The notes below the pieces were generated by a model. That model saw nothing but the letters and a program-made list of their open reading frames with translations, made no database searches and had not been told where the DNA came from. A DNA stretch of 64,000 bases from NCBI GenBank assembly GCA_966250335.1, contig CBINGZ010000018.1:1-64000 (forward strand), given 5' to 3'. This DNA is from OLB7 sp966250335 (lineage in GTDB: Bacteria; Bacteroidota; Ignavibacteria; OLB7). Numbering within the stretch: position 1 is the stretch's first letter; each line of letters starts with the position of its first letter. The translations under genes were made by a program, and so were the position numbers. Shown here in pieces: positions 26,102 to 37,000 of the stretch.

Positions 26102-26116
26102 GCGAACGGGAGATAC

Positions 26117-27454
26117 ATGGCAAGCAATCAGGAGAACAGGCAGACCGACGGCAAGGGAGCGTTCCTGGCGAGCTTCGACCTGTTCGAACGAAGCCTGAAC
26201 GGCGAGACATCCCAGCCCCTGCATGAGACGCGCCGCCGCGCGATCGCGGAGTTCGAGAAGATCGGACTCCCCAGCGGACGCGACGAGGAGTGGCGATTCA
26301 CAACAACGGCGCCCCTGACCGGACGGACCTTCCGTCCCTCGGTGGCCGCCGATTATACATCGATATCCGATGAGGATCTGAAGGAGCTCAGCTTCGACGA
26401 GCCGACCGGACACCGGCTGGTCTTCGTCGACGGGCATTTCGTCGAGCGGCTCTCGCGGATCATGCCGAGCGCCGAGGGAGTGCGGATCGGGAGCCTGGCG
26501 TCGATCATGAAGTCCGACCCCGCCGCCGTCGAGGCGACGGTGGCGTCGCTGCCGGAGCGGACCCGCAGCGCCTTCACGGCGCTCAACACGGCGTTCCTCC
26601 GCGACGGAGCCTACATCGAGATTCCGAACGGGAAGATCGTCGAGGAGCCGATCCACCTTCTCTTCATCGGGACGGCCGGGGAGGAGGCTGTCGCGTCGCA
26701 TCCCCGCACGATCATCTCCGTGGGGCGGAGCGCGCAGGCCACGATCATCGAGGAGTATACGGGGTTCGAGAACGCCCGCTACTTCACCAATCCCGTCACC
26801 CAGATCTCCGTCGGCGAGAACGCCGTGGTCGATCACTACAAGCTCCAGCACGAGAGCCCGGAGGCGGTCCATGTCGGGACGCAGGTCTCGCGTCAGGAGC
26901 GGAACAGCACCTTCACGACCTTCGCCGTCTGCTTCGGCAACGCCCTGCTCCGGAACGATTCCGATGTGGTGCTGGAGGGGGAGGGAGCCCACTGCACGCT
27001 GGACGGACTCTATCTGGCCAACGGCGTCGAGATGGTCGACAACCATACCTCGATCGATCACGCGCAACCCCACTGCACGAGCCATGAGCTCTACAAGGGG
27101 ATCCTGAACGACAAGGGACGCGGCGTCTTCAGCGGCAGGATCATCGTCCGCGAAGGGGCTCAGAAGACCGACTCCAAGCAGTCGAACATGAACCTCGTCC
27201 TTTCGAACGAGGCGACGATCGACACCAAGCCGCAGCTCGAGATCTTCGCCGACGACGTCAGGTGCACGCACGGCGCCACCATCGGCCAGCTCGACGAGAC
27301 GATGATCTTCTACCTGCGGGCCAGAGGGATCGGGGAGCCGGAGGCACGGGCGATGCTGACCTACGCCTTTGCCACCGATGTGATCGAGAGGATCAAGGTC
27401 GAGAGCGTCTGTGAATATCTGGACAGGCTTCTGGGCCGCCGTCTGGAGCATTGA
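26117..27454 (+). CDS. sufD: Fe-S cluster assembly protein SufD
   Basis: 445 residues, paralog of SufB and third component of the SufBC2D scaffold. Family hallmarks: GLPSGRDEEWRFT near the N-terminus, FVDGHFVERLS, ALNTAFLRDGAYIEIPNGKIVEEPIHLLF, and the C-terminal beta-helix with GVFSGRIIVREGAQKTDSKQ, DTKPQLEIFADDVRCTHGATIGQLD and FYLRARGIGEPEARAMLTYAFA. The start ATG follows the sufC stop by 15 bp with GGGAG upstream. Confidence 0.97.
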   Translation: MASNQENRQTDGKGAFLASFDLFERSLNGETSQPLHETRRRAIAEFEKIGLPSGRDEEWRFTTTAPLTGRTFRPSVAADYTSISDEDLKELSFDEPTGHRLVFVDGHFVERLSRIMPSAEGVRIGSLASIMKSDPAAVEATVASLPERTRSAFTALNTAFLRDGAYIEIPNGKIVEEPIHLLFIGTAGEEAVASHPRTIISVGRSAQATIIEEYTGFENARYFTNPVTQISVGENAVVDHYKLQHESPEAVHVGTQVSRQERNSTFTTFAVCFGNALLRNDSDVVLEGEGAHCTLDGLYLANGVEMVDNHTSIDHAQPHCTSHELYKGILNDKGRGVFSGRIIVREGAQKTDSKQSNMNLVLSNEATIDTKPQLEIFADDVRCTHGATIGQLDETMIFYLRARGIGEPEARAMLTYAFATDVIERIKVESVCEYLDRLLGRRLEH

Positions 27455-27529
27455 TGCTCCTGTCGGTCCGGCGAACGGCCGGCCGGTGAACGCCGATGAA
27501 CAGCAGCAGTGAAGCAGAGAGAAGAGAGT

Positions 27530-28798
27530 ATGACGACGATCAACGAACATACATCGACACAGGCCGACGAGATCGCGGCACGATACGACGTGGAGAAGAT
27601 CCGTGAGGATTTCCCGATCCTGAAGGGGCTCGTGCGCGGGAAGCCGCTCGTCTATCTGGACAACGCGGCGACCACGCAGAAACCGCAGTCGGTGATCGAC
27701 GCGATCAGCGGGTACTACGGCGGGCTGAACTCCAACATCCACCGCGGGGTCCACTACCTCAGCGAGCAGGCGACGCTCCGCTACGAAGGGGCGCGCGGGC
27801 GGATCCGCTCCTTCCTGAATGCGGCGAGCGATCGCGAGATCATCTTCGTGCGCGGGGCGACCGAGGGGATCAACCTGGTGGCCCACAGCTTCGGGCGGAA
27901 GTTCGTCCGCGAGGGGGATGAGATCATCATCTCCGCGATGGAACATCACTCCAATATCGTGCCGTGGCAGATCCTCTGCGAGACGGTCGGAGCGAAGCTG
28001 CGGGTGATCCCCATCAACGACGCCGGGGAGATCGTGATGGAGGAGTATGAGAAGATGCTGAACGAGCGGACCCGGATCGTGGCGACGGCGCACATGTCGA
28101 ATGCTCTCGGCACGATCAATCCGGTGGAGCGGATCATCGAGCTGGCGCACGCCGCCGGGGCGGTGGTGCTGCTGGACGGCGCGCAGGCCGCATCCCACAT
28201 CCCGGTGGATGTGCGGGCGCTCGATGTCGATTTCTACGTCTTCTCCGGCCACAAGGCGTACGGTCCCACCGGGATCGGCGTCCTCTACGGGAAGGAGAAG
28301 CTGCTGGAGTCGATGCCTCCGTATCAGGGGGGTGGGGATATGATCAAGTCGGTGTCGTTCGAGCGGACGATCTACAACGATCTTCCCCACAAGTTCGAGG
28401 CGGGAACGCCGAATATCGTCGGTCCGATCGGGCTGGCCGTGGCGCTCGACTACATCGATGCGGCGGGGCTGGATGCGATCGCCGCGCATGAGAACGATAT
28501 TCTTGTATATGGAACGGAGGCTCTCGCGTCGATTCCCGGTCTGCGGCTGATAGGGACGGCGGATCGCAAGGCGAGCATTCTTTCGTTCGTGCTGGAGAGC
28601 GCTCATCCGCACGATATCGGGACCATTCTCGACAGCCGGGGAGTCGCGATCCGGACGGGGCATCACTGCGCCGAGCCGGTGATGCATCGGTTCGGGATCC
28701 CCGCCACGGCGCGCGCGTCGATCGCGATGTACAACACCCGCCAGGATATCGACGCCCTGGTCGCCGGCATCGAAACCGTCAACACGCTTTTCGCATGA
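27530..28798 (+). CDS. sufS: Cysteine desulfurase SufS
   Basis: 422 residues from the ATG at 27530 (AAGAGAG upstream); an in-frame GTG at 27509 would add seven residues. It is a group II PLP-dependent desulfurase that releases sulfane sulfur from cysteine. Visible features: VYLDNAATTQKPQSVIDAI, ITHR-equivalent MEHHSNIVPWQ, cofactor-binding VVLLDGAQAASHIPVDV, the PLP lysine in FSGHKAYGPTGIGVLYGK, and the active-site Cys in RTGHHCAEPVMHRFG. Its stop overlaps the sufU start by 4 bp (ATGA), consistent with SufS-SufU working as a sulfur-transfer pair. Confidence 0.97.
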   Translation: MTTINEHTSTQADEIAARYDVEKIREDFPILKGLVRGKPLVYLDNAATTQKPQSVIDAISGYYGGLNSNIHRGVHYLSEQATLRYEGARGRIRSFLNAASDREIIFVRGATEGINLVAHSFGRKFVREGDEIIISAMEHHSNIVPWQILCETVGAKLRVIPINDAGEIVMEEYEKMLNERTRIVATAHMSNALGTINPVERIIELAHAAGAVVLLDGAQAASHIPVDVRALDVDFYVFSGHKAYGPTGIGVLYGKEKLLESMPPYQGGGDMIKSVSFERTIYNDLPHKFEAGTPNIVGPIGLAVALDYIDAAGLDAIAAHENDILVYGTEALASIPGLRLIGTADRKASILSFVLESAHPHDIGTILDSRGVAIRTGHHCAEPVMHRFGIPATARASIAMYNTRQDIDALVAGIETVNTLFA

Positions 28799-29253
28799 TG
28801 GATGATCTGCGCGATCTCTACCAGGAGATCATTCTCGACCATAACAGGAACCCCCGCAACTTCCGCGTGATGGAGGACGCCACGCGGGAGATCGAAGGCT
28901 ACAACCCACTCTGCGGAGATCGTTATACGATCTATCTGAAGATCGAGGATGACACGGTGAAGGATATCAGCTTCCAGGGGGCCGGGTGCGCCATCTCCAA
29001 GGCGTCGGCCTCGGTGATGAGCTCGCTGGTCAAGGGGAAGAGTGTGGCGGAGGCGGAGGCTCTCTTCAAGAGCTTCCACGGGCTGCTGACGAGCGGGGAG
29101 GAGGTGACGGTCGAAAAACTGGAATCGCTCGGCAAGCTGGGGGTGTTCGCCGGGGTGAAGGAATATCCGATGCGGGTCAAATGCGCCACGCTTGCATGGC
29201 ACACGATGAACACCGCGCTGCACGGCTCCGACGACACGGTATCGACGGAATGA
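28795..29253 (+). CDS. sufU: SufU-type sulfurtransferase/scaffold for SufS
   Basis: 152 residues, IscU-like fold with the SufU cysteine layout: Cys in YNPLCGDRYTIY, Cys in GAGCAISKASASVMSS, Cys in VKCATLAWHTM. The segment between the second and third Cys is long, as expected of SufU. In Firmicutes and relatives SufU accepts persulfide from SufS in a Zn-dependent way and passes it to SufBCD. Two adjacent ATG codons (28795, 28798) are possible starts; the first overlaps the sufS stop. There is no SufE gene here, consistent with use of SufU. Confidence 0.95.
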   Translation: MMDDLRDLYQEIILDHNRNPRNFRVMEDATREIEGYNPLCGDRYTIYLKIEDDTVKDISFQGAGCAISKASASVMSSLVKGKSVAEAEALFKSFHGLLTSGEEVTVEKLESLGKLGVFAGVKEYPMRVKCATLAWHTMNTALHGSDDTVSTE

Positions 29254-29272
29254 TCACATCTCATAACGCGAT

Positions 29273-29596
29273 ATGGAGTTGACATTGCCTCCCGAAGATA
29301 TCAAGCAGCTCGTGGTCGACGTGCTCAAGACATGTTACGATCCGGAGATTCCGGTCGACATCTACGAGCTCGGTCTTGTCTACGACATCACGGTCGCCCC
29401 TCCGGCCGACGTCACGGTGCTGATGACCCTGACGGCGCCGAGCTGCCCGGTGGCCGGCACGCTTCCGGCGCAGATCGAACAGAAACTGAAGTCGACCCCC
29501 GGCATCTCCGACGCGAAAGTGGAACTGACCTGGGAGCCGCCGTGGGACAAGGATCGGATGACCGAGGCCGCCCGGCTGGAGCTCGGGATGTTCTAG
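29273..29596 (+). CDS. sufT: SufT/MIP18-like Fe-S maturation factor (DUF59)
   Basis: 107 residues. The domain opens with KQLVVDVLKTCYDPEIPVDI and continues YELGLVYDITVAPPADVTVL, the DPEIPV-ELGLVYDI pattern of the MIP18/DUF59 family. The conserved Cys lies in LTAPSCPVAGTLP, and the C-terminus WEPPWDKDRMTEAARLELGMF matches SufT-type members. The family helps load Fe-S clusters on target proteins. It lies 19 bp after sufU and is part of the operon. Confidence 0.95.
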   Translation: MELTLPPEDIKQLVVDVLKTCYDPEIPVDIYELGLVYDITVAPPADVTVLMTLTAPSCPVAGTLPAQIEQKLKSTPGISDAKVELTWEPPWDKDRMTEAARLELGMF

Positions 29597-29683
29597 GAGG
29601 AAGCGCCGCCCATGTCACGGGCGCGCTCCGCCACGGCAGTATTGAGCACGGGGGGAACAGGTAAACGCACAGGCACAGGAACG

Positions 29684-30193
29684 ATGAAATTCAGCACACA
29701 GGAAGAGTACGGTTTCCGCTGTCTCCTCCGGATCGCCCGATCCGGCGAGGGGGGGAGCCTTACCATTCCTGAGATAAGCCAGGCCGAAGGTCTCTCCGAC
29801 GCCAACGTCGCCAAGCTGCTCCGCCTTCTCCGTCTGGGGGGGTTCGTGGAGGCGACGCGCGGCCGTGTCGGGGGGTACTCGCTGGCGCGTCGTCCGGAGG
29901 ATATCGCCGTCTCCGACGTTCTCACCTGCCTTGGCGGGCGTCTGGTGGAAGAGGGGTTCTGCGACGCCTTCAGCGGCACCAACCGCATCTGCGTCCATGC
30001 CATCGACTGCACGATCTTCTCCCTCTGGCAGACGATCCAGAACGCCGTCGACGGGGCGCTGGTGAATCTGCGCCTCAGCGATATGATCCCCAGAAGCGAG
30101 GAGGATCTGCTCCCGCACAGAAGCTCCTTCTCGCTGGAGGTTCCGGTCGGAAAGAGGAGTCTCCACGACTCGAAGGCCGGCGACCCGTCGTAA
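29684..30193 (+). CDS. Rrf2-family transcriptional regulator with predicted Fe-S ligands
   Basis: 169 residues from the ATG at 29684 (AGGA 6 nt upstream); an earlier GTG-type start would add an unstructured 24 residues. The winged-helix domain begins MKFSTQEEYGFRCLLRIARSG, with the recognition region LSDANVAKLLRLLRLGGFVEATRGRVGGYSLAR. Three cysteines near residues 90-105 (GFCDAF, NRICVHAIDCTIF) have CX9CX5C spacing, comparable to the CX5CX5C ligands of IscR. It therefore probably senses Fe-S cluster status and regulates this suf operon. It is the last gene, 87 bp after sufT, whereas such regulators usually come first. Confidence 0.92.
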   Translation: MKFSTQEEYGFRCLLRIARSGEGGSLTIPEISQAEGLSDANVAKLLRLLRLGGFVEATRGRVGGYSLARRPEDIAVSDVLTCLGGRLVEEGFCDAFSGTNRICVHAIDCTIFSLWQTIQNAVDGALVNLRLSDMIPRSEEDLLPHRSSFSLEVPVGKRSLHDSKAGDPS

Positions 30194-31083
30194 GCCGGGC
30201 GCGCATCCGATCACTGTTCCGATCCCTGCCGGTATGGGCCGGCGATTTCTCCACCACGTTTCTCGATCCTCGACTCTCGATCCTCCGTCCCGGCCGATAT
30301 GGGAGCCGGTCCCGAAGGAGCACCGATCGTAGCCGCAGGCCATTCATAGAATATCCCAGGCCCTGAAAGGGGATACTATATCTTCCCACGGCAACAGATG
30401 ATAATATCTCTACACGATACGGCTCCCGTAGGGAGCACCCATATGTAGCAACGATGCCGTACCAATATTCTTTAAGCACCGTAGGTGCGTACCGGTCTTC
30501 ATCTTCGCGGCAGGAAAGACCGGTACGCACCTGCAGCGCTTAAGATTGTGTGTGGGGAATGTCTCTGCTACATATAGTTCGCCCCTACGGCGCTCAAGAA
30601 GAATATGGGATCGATTGCTGCCGCAACACGTCTGTTCCTGAAGGGCTTCAGCGAAATGAGGACCCCGCTCGAAGAGGATCTTTATCCTGATATGATATAT
30701 GCGGGCGGAACCGTGTTTCGCTTGTCGGAGGGAACAGGTTCGACCGCCGTTTCCTGCAAGGAAAAGATGATATGACCCCCACACCATATTATCCCCGTGT
30801 TTTCTATATTCGGCCCGCGCCTCCTCACGTACACGCTTTCCCATCGGCGTATAACGTAGGCTGAACGAGCATACCGCGCTCGGAATGAGAGACGATATGC
30901 GCCGTTAATATCGGCGTGCGACTTATCTGCGGCATGCAAATTGCTGCTTGAAGGCGCACGCCCGGCCGCGCATATCCGAAGCCGTTCCGCCTGAAGAGCC
31001 ATTCCTCGATTGCAGGCTTCATACCGATATCGTACTTAACAACCCATCGAATACATTTCGCGTTACGACATCCTGGAGACGTC
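30194..31083. other. Long non-coding interval between the suf operon and the giant repeat gene
   Basis: 890 bp without a supportable gene. The left half holds the hairpin-repeat array (30310-30654). A further small hairpin, TTTCC-TGCAA-GGAAA, lies near 30749. The right half (30800-31083) is AT-richer and shows TACATTTC (7 of 8 to the -7 consensus) shortly before the gene. No transposase gene or transposon ends are visible. Confidence 0.5.
30310..30654. repeat. Dispersed hairpin-array repeat, copy A (REP-like)
   Basis: A run of short GC hairpins about 50-60 nt apart: TCC-CGAA-GGA (30310), CCC-TGAAA-GGG (30361), GCTCCC-GTA-GGGAGC (30422), GCACC-GTA-GGTGC (30476). Their spacers contain TAGC or ATAG motifs. 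The last part folds back on itself. ATATGTAGCA (30441) pairs with TGCTACATAT (30566), and GTACCGGTCTT (30489) pairs with AAGACCGGTAC (30516). A mirror-image GCCCCTACGG element lies at 30581, and CTGAAG-GG-CTTCAG near 30639. A second copy of the central part lies at 43297-43463. Similar intergenic repeats are common in Bacteroidota. Confidence 0.75.
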
Positions 31084-34000
31084 ATGAGCTTTCCGCGTTT
31101 GCTTGTCAAACCGCTGTTCATCCTAGCGCTCGTCGTGCCCGGCCTCGATCTGGCCGCGCAGTCGAATCCAACGATCGACATCAACGGGCATGTGGGCATC
31201 GGAACGGTCAAGCCCGATCCCCTCGCCATTCTCGACCTGAACTCGACCACGGCCGGTCTCTTGATGCCCCGTCTGACGGCGGCGCAGATTGCGGCTCTGG
31301 TCAATCCTCCTACCGGCCTGATGGTGTTCAACACCACGACCGGGGAGTTCAACTACAACTTCGGGGCGCCGGGGACTCCGCAGTGGGAAGCGCTCCTGAC
31401 GCTGAACGGCCCGTCGGCGGGGTCGGCGTTCTGGAAGCTGAGCGGCAATGCTCTGACGACCGGGGATTTCCTCGGCTCCACCAACAGCCAGCCCCTCATC
31501 CTCAAGACCGACAACACGGAGCGGATGCGGATCACCGCCGCCGGAAACGTCGGCATCGGAACACCATCGCCGGGGCAGCCGCTCGACGTCGCGGGGAACA
31601 TCCAGTTCTCCGGCGCTCTGATGCCGGCCGGCGATCCGGGTGAGATCGCGGAGATCCTCGTCTCCAGCGGACCCGGCTTTCCGCCGACCTGGCAGCCCGC
31701 CGGAGCATTCTCGTTCGACGGCGACATCACGGGACCGATCGCCAGCACGGTCATCGATCCCGAGAACCCCGGCATCGGTGATCGCCTGATCGCCGGCGTC
31801 AACAACGGCACCACGATGATCAACGACGCCCGGGTGAACGATACGCTGACGATCAACGGCGGCACGATCGACAACACGCCGATCGGCGCCACCGGTCGCA
31901 GCACCGGCGCCTTCACCTCCATCGACGTGACCGGCAACGCGATCGTCGGCGGTGACGTCATCGCCACGGACGACATCGAAGCCGGAGACAACGTTCGCGC
32001 AACGAACGATGTGACCGCCGGTGACGACATGGAAGCCGATGACGATATCACCGCGGGGGACGACATCAACGCGGGCGGCGACGTGGTCGTCGGTCAGGAT
32101 GTGGATGTCGACGGCGAGATCAACGTCCAGAACGACGTGAATGTCGGCGGGGATCTCTTTGTGGACGGGAACATGGCGATCGACGGAGACGTGACGCTCG
32201 GCAACGGCGACAATGACCCGATCACGTTCAACGCGGGGACGGGAGCCGTGACGTTCAGCGGCTCGGTCATCAACGGCGTGGGCACCCCGATCGTGGGGAC
32301 CGATGCCGCCAACAAGGACTATGTCGACAACCAGATCACGAGCCAGGCGTGGGCGCTCGACGGCAACGCGGCCGGAGCGACCGACGTGCTCGGCACGACC
32401 AACGCCCAGGATCTGAACATCATCGCCGGCGGCTCGACGCGGATGACGATCGACGACGAGACCGGCAACGTCGGCGTCGGCGGAGCCGCCTCCGCGACCG
32501 ACAGGCTGAGCGTGACCGGGAACATCAACACCAGCACGCAGTACAACATCGGCGGCGAGCGGGTGTTGAGCGTGCCGGGGACCGAGAATCTGTTTGTCGG
32601 AGCCGGAGCGGGCACCGCCAACACTACCGGAACCAACAATACTTTCGTCGGCGACAACGCGGGACTTGCCAACACGGCGGGTCTGTACAATACGGTGGTC
32701 GGTAGTGATGCGTTGTCGGAGAACACGACCGGCAACAACAATACGGTGATGGGTTTCGGCGCGATGGCGGCGAACACGACCGGTGAGGGGAATACGAGCA
32801 TCGGACAGAGGACGCTCGAGGCCAGTACGACCGGAGACTACAATACGGCCGTCGGTATGGGAGCCATGATCGAGAATGAGACGGGCCGCACCAATACGGC
32901 GATCGGCGTGAGCGCGCTGAACACGAATACGACGGGCGACGAAAACACCGCGGTCGGCTCGGGGGCGATGAACGGCAACCTGACCGGCGACAACAGTACC
33001 GGTATCGGCGTCAACGCCCTGAGCGGTTACCAGAGCGGCAGCAATAACACCGCGCTCGGCAAGGAGGCAGGTTTTGACGCCCCCTTCACCAGCACGGGAA
33101 CGGGATCGAACAACACCTTCATCGGCTACCAGGCGAATCCGTCGGCGTTCGATCTGAACAACGCCACAGCGATCGGCGCCGGAGCGATCGTCGGTCAGAG
33201 CAACGCGCTTGTTCTGGGGAACAACGCCGACGTCGGTATCGGCACCAGCACGCCGGGCGCGCGGCTCGACGTTGCGGGCACAGCCGGAACCTCCAACGTC
33301 CGGATGGGCTCCCTTTCGGGCGCTGCCGTCTCCACCCCCTGGACCCCTACCGCGGATGACGGTATCGTCGTCGCGGATGCGAACGGCGATCTTCTCAAGC
33401 GCTCGCTCGAGGAGGTCATTCCCGCCGCCGGATGGGAGCTCACCGGCAACGCCGGGACGACGCCGGGAACGAACTTCCTGGGAACCACCGACGACACGCC
33501 GATGGAGATCCGCGTCAACGACACCGCAGTAATGCGATATTTCCCGAACGCGACCAGCCCGAACATCATCGGCGGCGTGTACGAGAACACGATCGATACC
33601 GGCTCGTACGGCTCGATCATCGCCGCGGGCGGTTCGGCAACCGAGCCGAACGCGATCGACACCAGTGCGATCTATTCCACGATCGGCGGCGGCCGGGGGA
33701 ACTTCATGTCGGCCGACGATGCGACGATCGGGGGCGGCGACGGAAATACGATCACGGGCAACTCCACCGCTGCGGCGATCGCCGGCGGTGAATCGAACAC
33801 GATACAGTTCAGCGCCAACCACGGAGCGATCGGCGGCGGCCGGCTCAACACGATCGGCGGCGCGGCCCAGCGCGCGACGATCGGCGGCGGTGACTCCAAT
33901 ACGGTAACCGCCAGCGCCGGCGATGCGACGATCGGGGGCGGACGTCACAACACGATCAACAACGGTTCGCTGAGCGCGGTGATCGGCGGCGGCGACTCCA

Positions 34001-37000
34001 ACACCATCTCCAACAGTTCCAATCAGGGGACGATCGGGGGCGGACGTCACAACACGATCAACAACGGTTCGCTGAGCGCGGTGATCGGCGGCGGCGACTC
34101 CAACACCATCTCCAACGGTTCCAATCAGGGGACGATCGGGGGCGGACGTCACAACATGCTCACCAACGGCGGGGAGTTCGGGACGATCGGCGGCGGCGCC
34201 ACGAATACGGTCACCAACGGCGCCGCCAATGCGGTGATCGGCGGCGGCGTCGGGAACACGATCACCGACGGCACGACGAACGGCACGATCGCCGGCGGCA
34301 CTCTCAATCGCATTGCGAGCGGAGTCTACGGAGCGATCGGGGGCGGACGGAGCAACACGATCACCAGCGGCGCAGAACGCTCGACGATTGCCGGCGGCGA
34401 TTCGAACACGATCAACAACAATGCGGCGTACTCGACGATCGGCGGCGGACGGTTCAACACCGTCACCAACGGCGCAGAGCGCTCGACGATCGCCGGCGGT
34501 GACTCCAACACCATCTCCAGCGGCGCCTTCCACGGAGTGATCGGCGGCGGACGCTACAACACGATCACCAACGGCGCGCGGCTCTCGACGATCGGTGGCG
34601 GTGATTCCAACATGATCGCCAGCAGCGCCGTCTACGGCATGATCGGGGGCGGTCGGCGCAACACGATCACCAACGGCGCGGAGTATTCGACGATCGGTGG
34701 CGGCGACTCCAACATGGTCAGCAACAGCTCGGTCCGTTCCACGATCGGCGGCGGCCGGTACAACGCGATCACCAACAGCGCGGATCGCTCGACGATCGGC
34801 GGCGGCGTGAACAACACGATCACCAACAGCGCATTCCGTTCGACGATCGGTGGCGGCGACTCCAACCTCATCAGCAACAGCGCATCTCGTTCGACGATCG
34901 GCGGCGGCGGCCTCAATACGGTCTCCGACGGCTCCGTCTCCGGCACGGTGGCGGGCGGCACGGTGAACCGGGTTCTCAGCAGCAGCTACGGAACGATCGG
35001 CGGCGGCGATTCGAACATGGTCGCCTTCAGCGCCAACCATTCGGTGATCGACGGCGGGCACGGCAACGTCGTCAACAACGGCAGCAGCTACAGCGCCATC
35101 GGCGGCGGTCAGACCAACACCGTGACCAGCGGCTCGGATCGCTCGACGATCGGCGGCGGCGTAAACAACACGCTCACGGGGAGCAGCAATCACGGGACGA
35201 TCGGCGGCGGCGCGGGGAATACTCTGAGCGGCGGCAGCACGTACGGTGCAATCGCCGGCGGCAGGGGGAACAGCATCATCGACGGCAGCGACCACGGGAC
35301 GATCGGCGGCGGTGATTCCAATACGATCACCGACGGGTCCGACTACGCCGCGATCGGCGGCGGTCAGGGGAACCGGATCGACTCCATGGCGACCCACAGC
35401 GTGATCGGCGGCGGTCAGGGGAACCGGATCGACTCCATGGCGACCCACAGCGCGATCGGCGGCGGCGCCGACAACGCGATCTACGGTTCGCACTCGGTGA
35501 TCCCCGGCGGCCGGGGAATGACCCTGGACGGAGCGCGCAGCTTCGGCTTCAACGCCAACGACATGGACGGCACGGCGCCGATGACGATCCTCGACTCGAA
35601 CGTCGCGGTGATCGCCAACGCCGATCTCTGGCTGGCGAACAACAACGAGTCGACAGGCCAGATCCGGTTCTACGAGTCGAATGTGACGTCGGGAGAGTTC
35701 CCTCCCGCGGGGATCAACTATACCTCGTTCCGGGCGGGGAGCCAGGCCGACGACATCACCTATACCCTCCCCGAGGCGGGTCCGGCGACCGACGGCGACG
35801 TGCTGACGGCCCAGCCCGACGGCACCATGAGCTGGATCGGCCAGGATTCGATCGTGAAGTCGTATGGATGGTCCCTCTCCGGCAACGCGATCTCCGGCAC
35901 GGAGGTGCTCGGCACGACCAACGACCAGGATCTGAACATCATCACCGGCAACACGACCCGGATGACGATCGACGACGAGACCGGCAACGTCGGCGTGGGA
36001 GGAGCTCCCTCGGGGATCGACAAGCTAAGCGTGACCGGGAACATCAACAGCAGCACGCAGTACAACATCGGCGGCAATGCGGTGCTCCAGATCAACGGCG
36101 CCACGAACGTGGCGACAGGCGTCGGCGCGGGCGCGGCGGTGACGAGCGGCGCCAACAACACCTCGAACGGCACCAATGCCCTGGCGGCGAACACCACGGG
36201 GAGCAACAACATCGCGATCGGTTCGAACGCCCTTCAGAGCAGCACGACGACCAGCAACAACACGGCGGTCGGTCACAACGCGATGCGGCTCAACACGACC
36301 GGCACGAACAATCTTGCAGTGGGACGTAATGCCCTTGCCGCCAACACGACCGGCAACTCCAATACGGCCCTGGGACCGGCAGCCCTCCTTGCGAACACCA
36401 CCGGCGGCGACAACGTCGCGGTGGGACGTAACTCCCTTGCCGCCAACACGACCGGCGAGAGCAACACCGGCGTCGGCGTCAGCGCTCTGGGCTCCAACAC
36501 GATCGGCCGGAACAACACGGCCCTGGGCCGCAACGCGCTGAACGACAACACGGAGGGTCGCGACAACACGGCAGTCGGTCGTAACGCGATGAGTTCCAAC
36601 ATCATAGGTGAAGCGAACACGGCCGTCGGTCGCGAGTCGCTCGTCCAGAACCTCACCGGCAGCGGCAACACGGCGATCGGTATCGCCTCGCTCGCCTCCA
36701 ACGTTGCCGGCAACGTCAACACCGCCGTCGGCGCGGGTGCGCTCACCTCCTCGACCATCGGCGAGGGGAACACCGCCGTCGGCGCGGGTGCGCTCGCCTC
36801 CAACGATGACGGCAGCGGCAACGTGGCTGTCGGCGGAGGGGCAATGTTCGACAACACGTCGGGCTTCGCCAACGTGGCCGTCGGTACGGATGCGCTCGGC
36901 TTCAACACGATCGGTACCGGCAACACGGTAATCGGCGCCACCGCGATGGCCATCAGCACCATCTCCAATCTGAACACGGCCGTCGGTTCAAGCGCGCTTC

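Noticed and set aside
25316..28687. Minus-strand frame of over 1100 codons across sufC-sufD-sufS
   Set aside because: It overlaps three unmistakable suf genes on the other strand and its product is low-complexity His/Arg/Asp/Leu.
30194..31083. Possible transposon or IS in the 890-bp gap
   Set aside because: No transposase frame, terminal inverted repeats or target duplication were found; only the hairpin array is present.
31123..35493. Minus-strand frame of about 1450 codons opposite the giant gene
   Set aside because: It mirrors the periodic repeats of the real gene, and its composition (Arg/Asp/Ala/Val) has no family signal. The same applies to 37969-41007.
33670..35530. Regular 51-bp repeats that at first glance could suggest a CRISPR-like array
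   Set aside because: The repeats lack conserved repeat/variable spacer alternation, stay in frame for the whole block and encode IGGG units of a protein.
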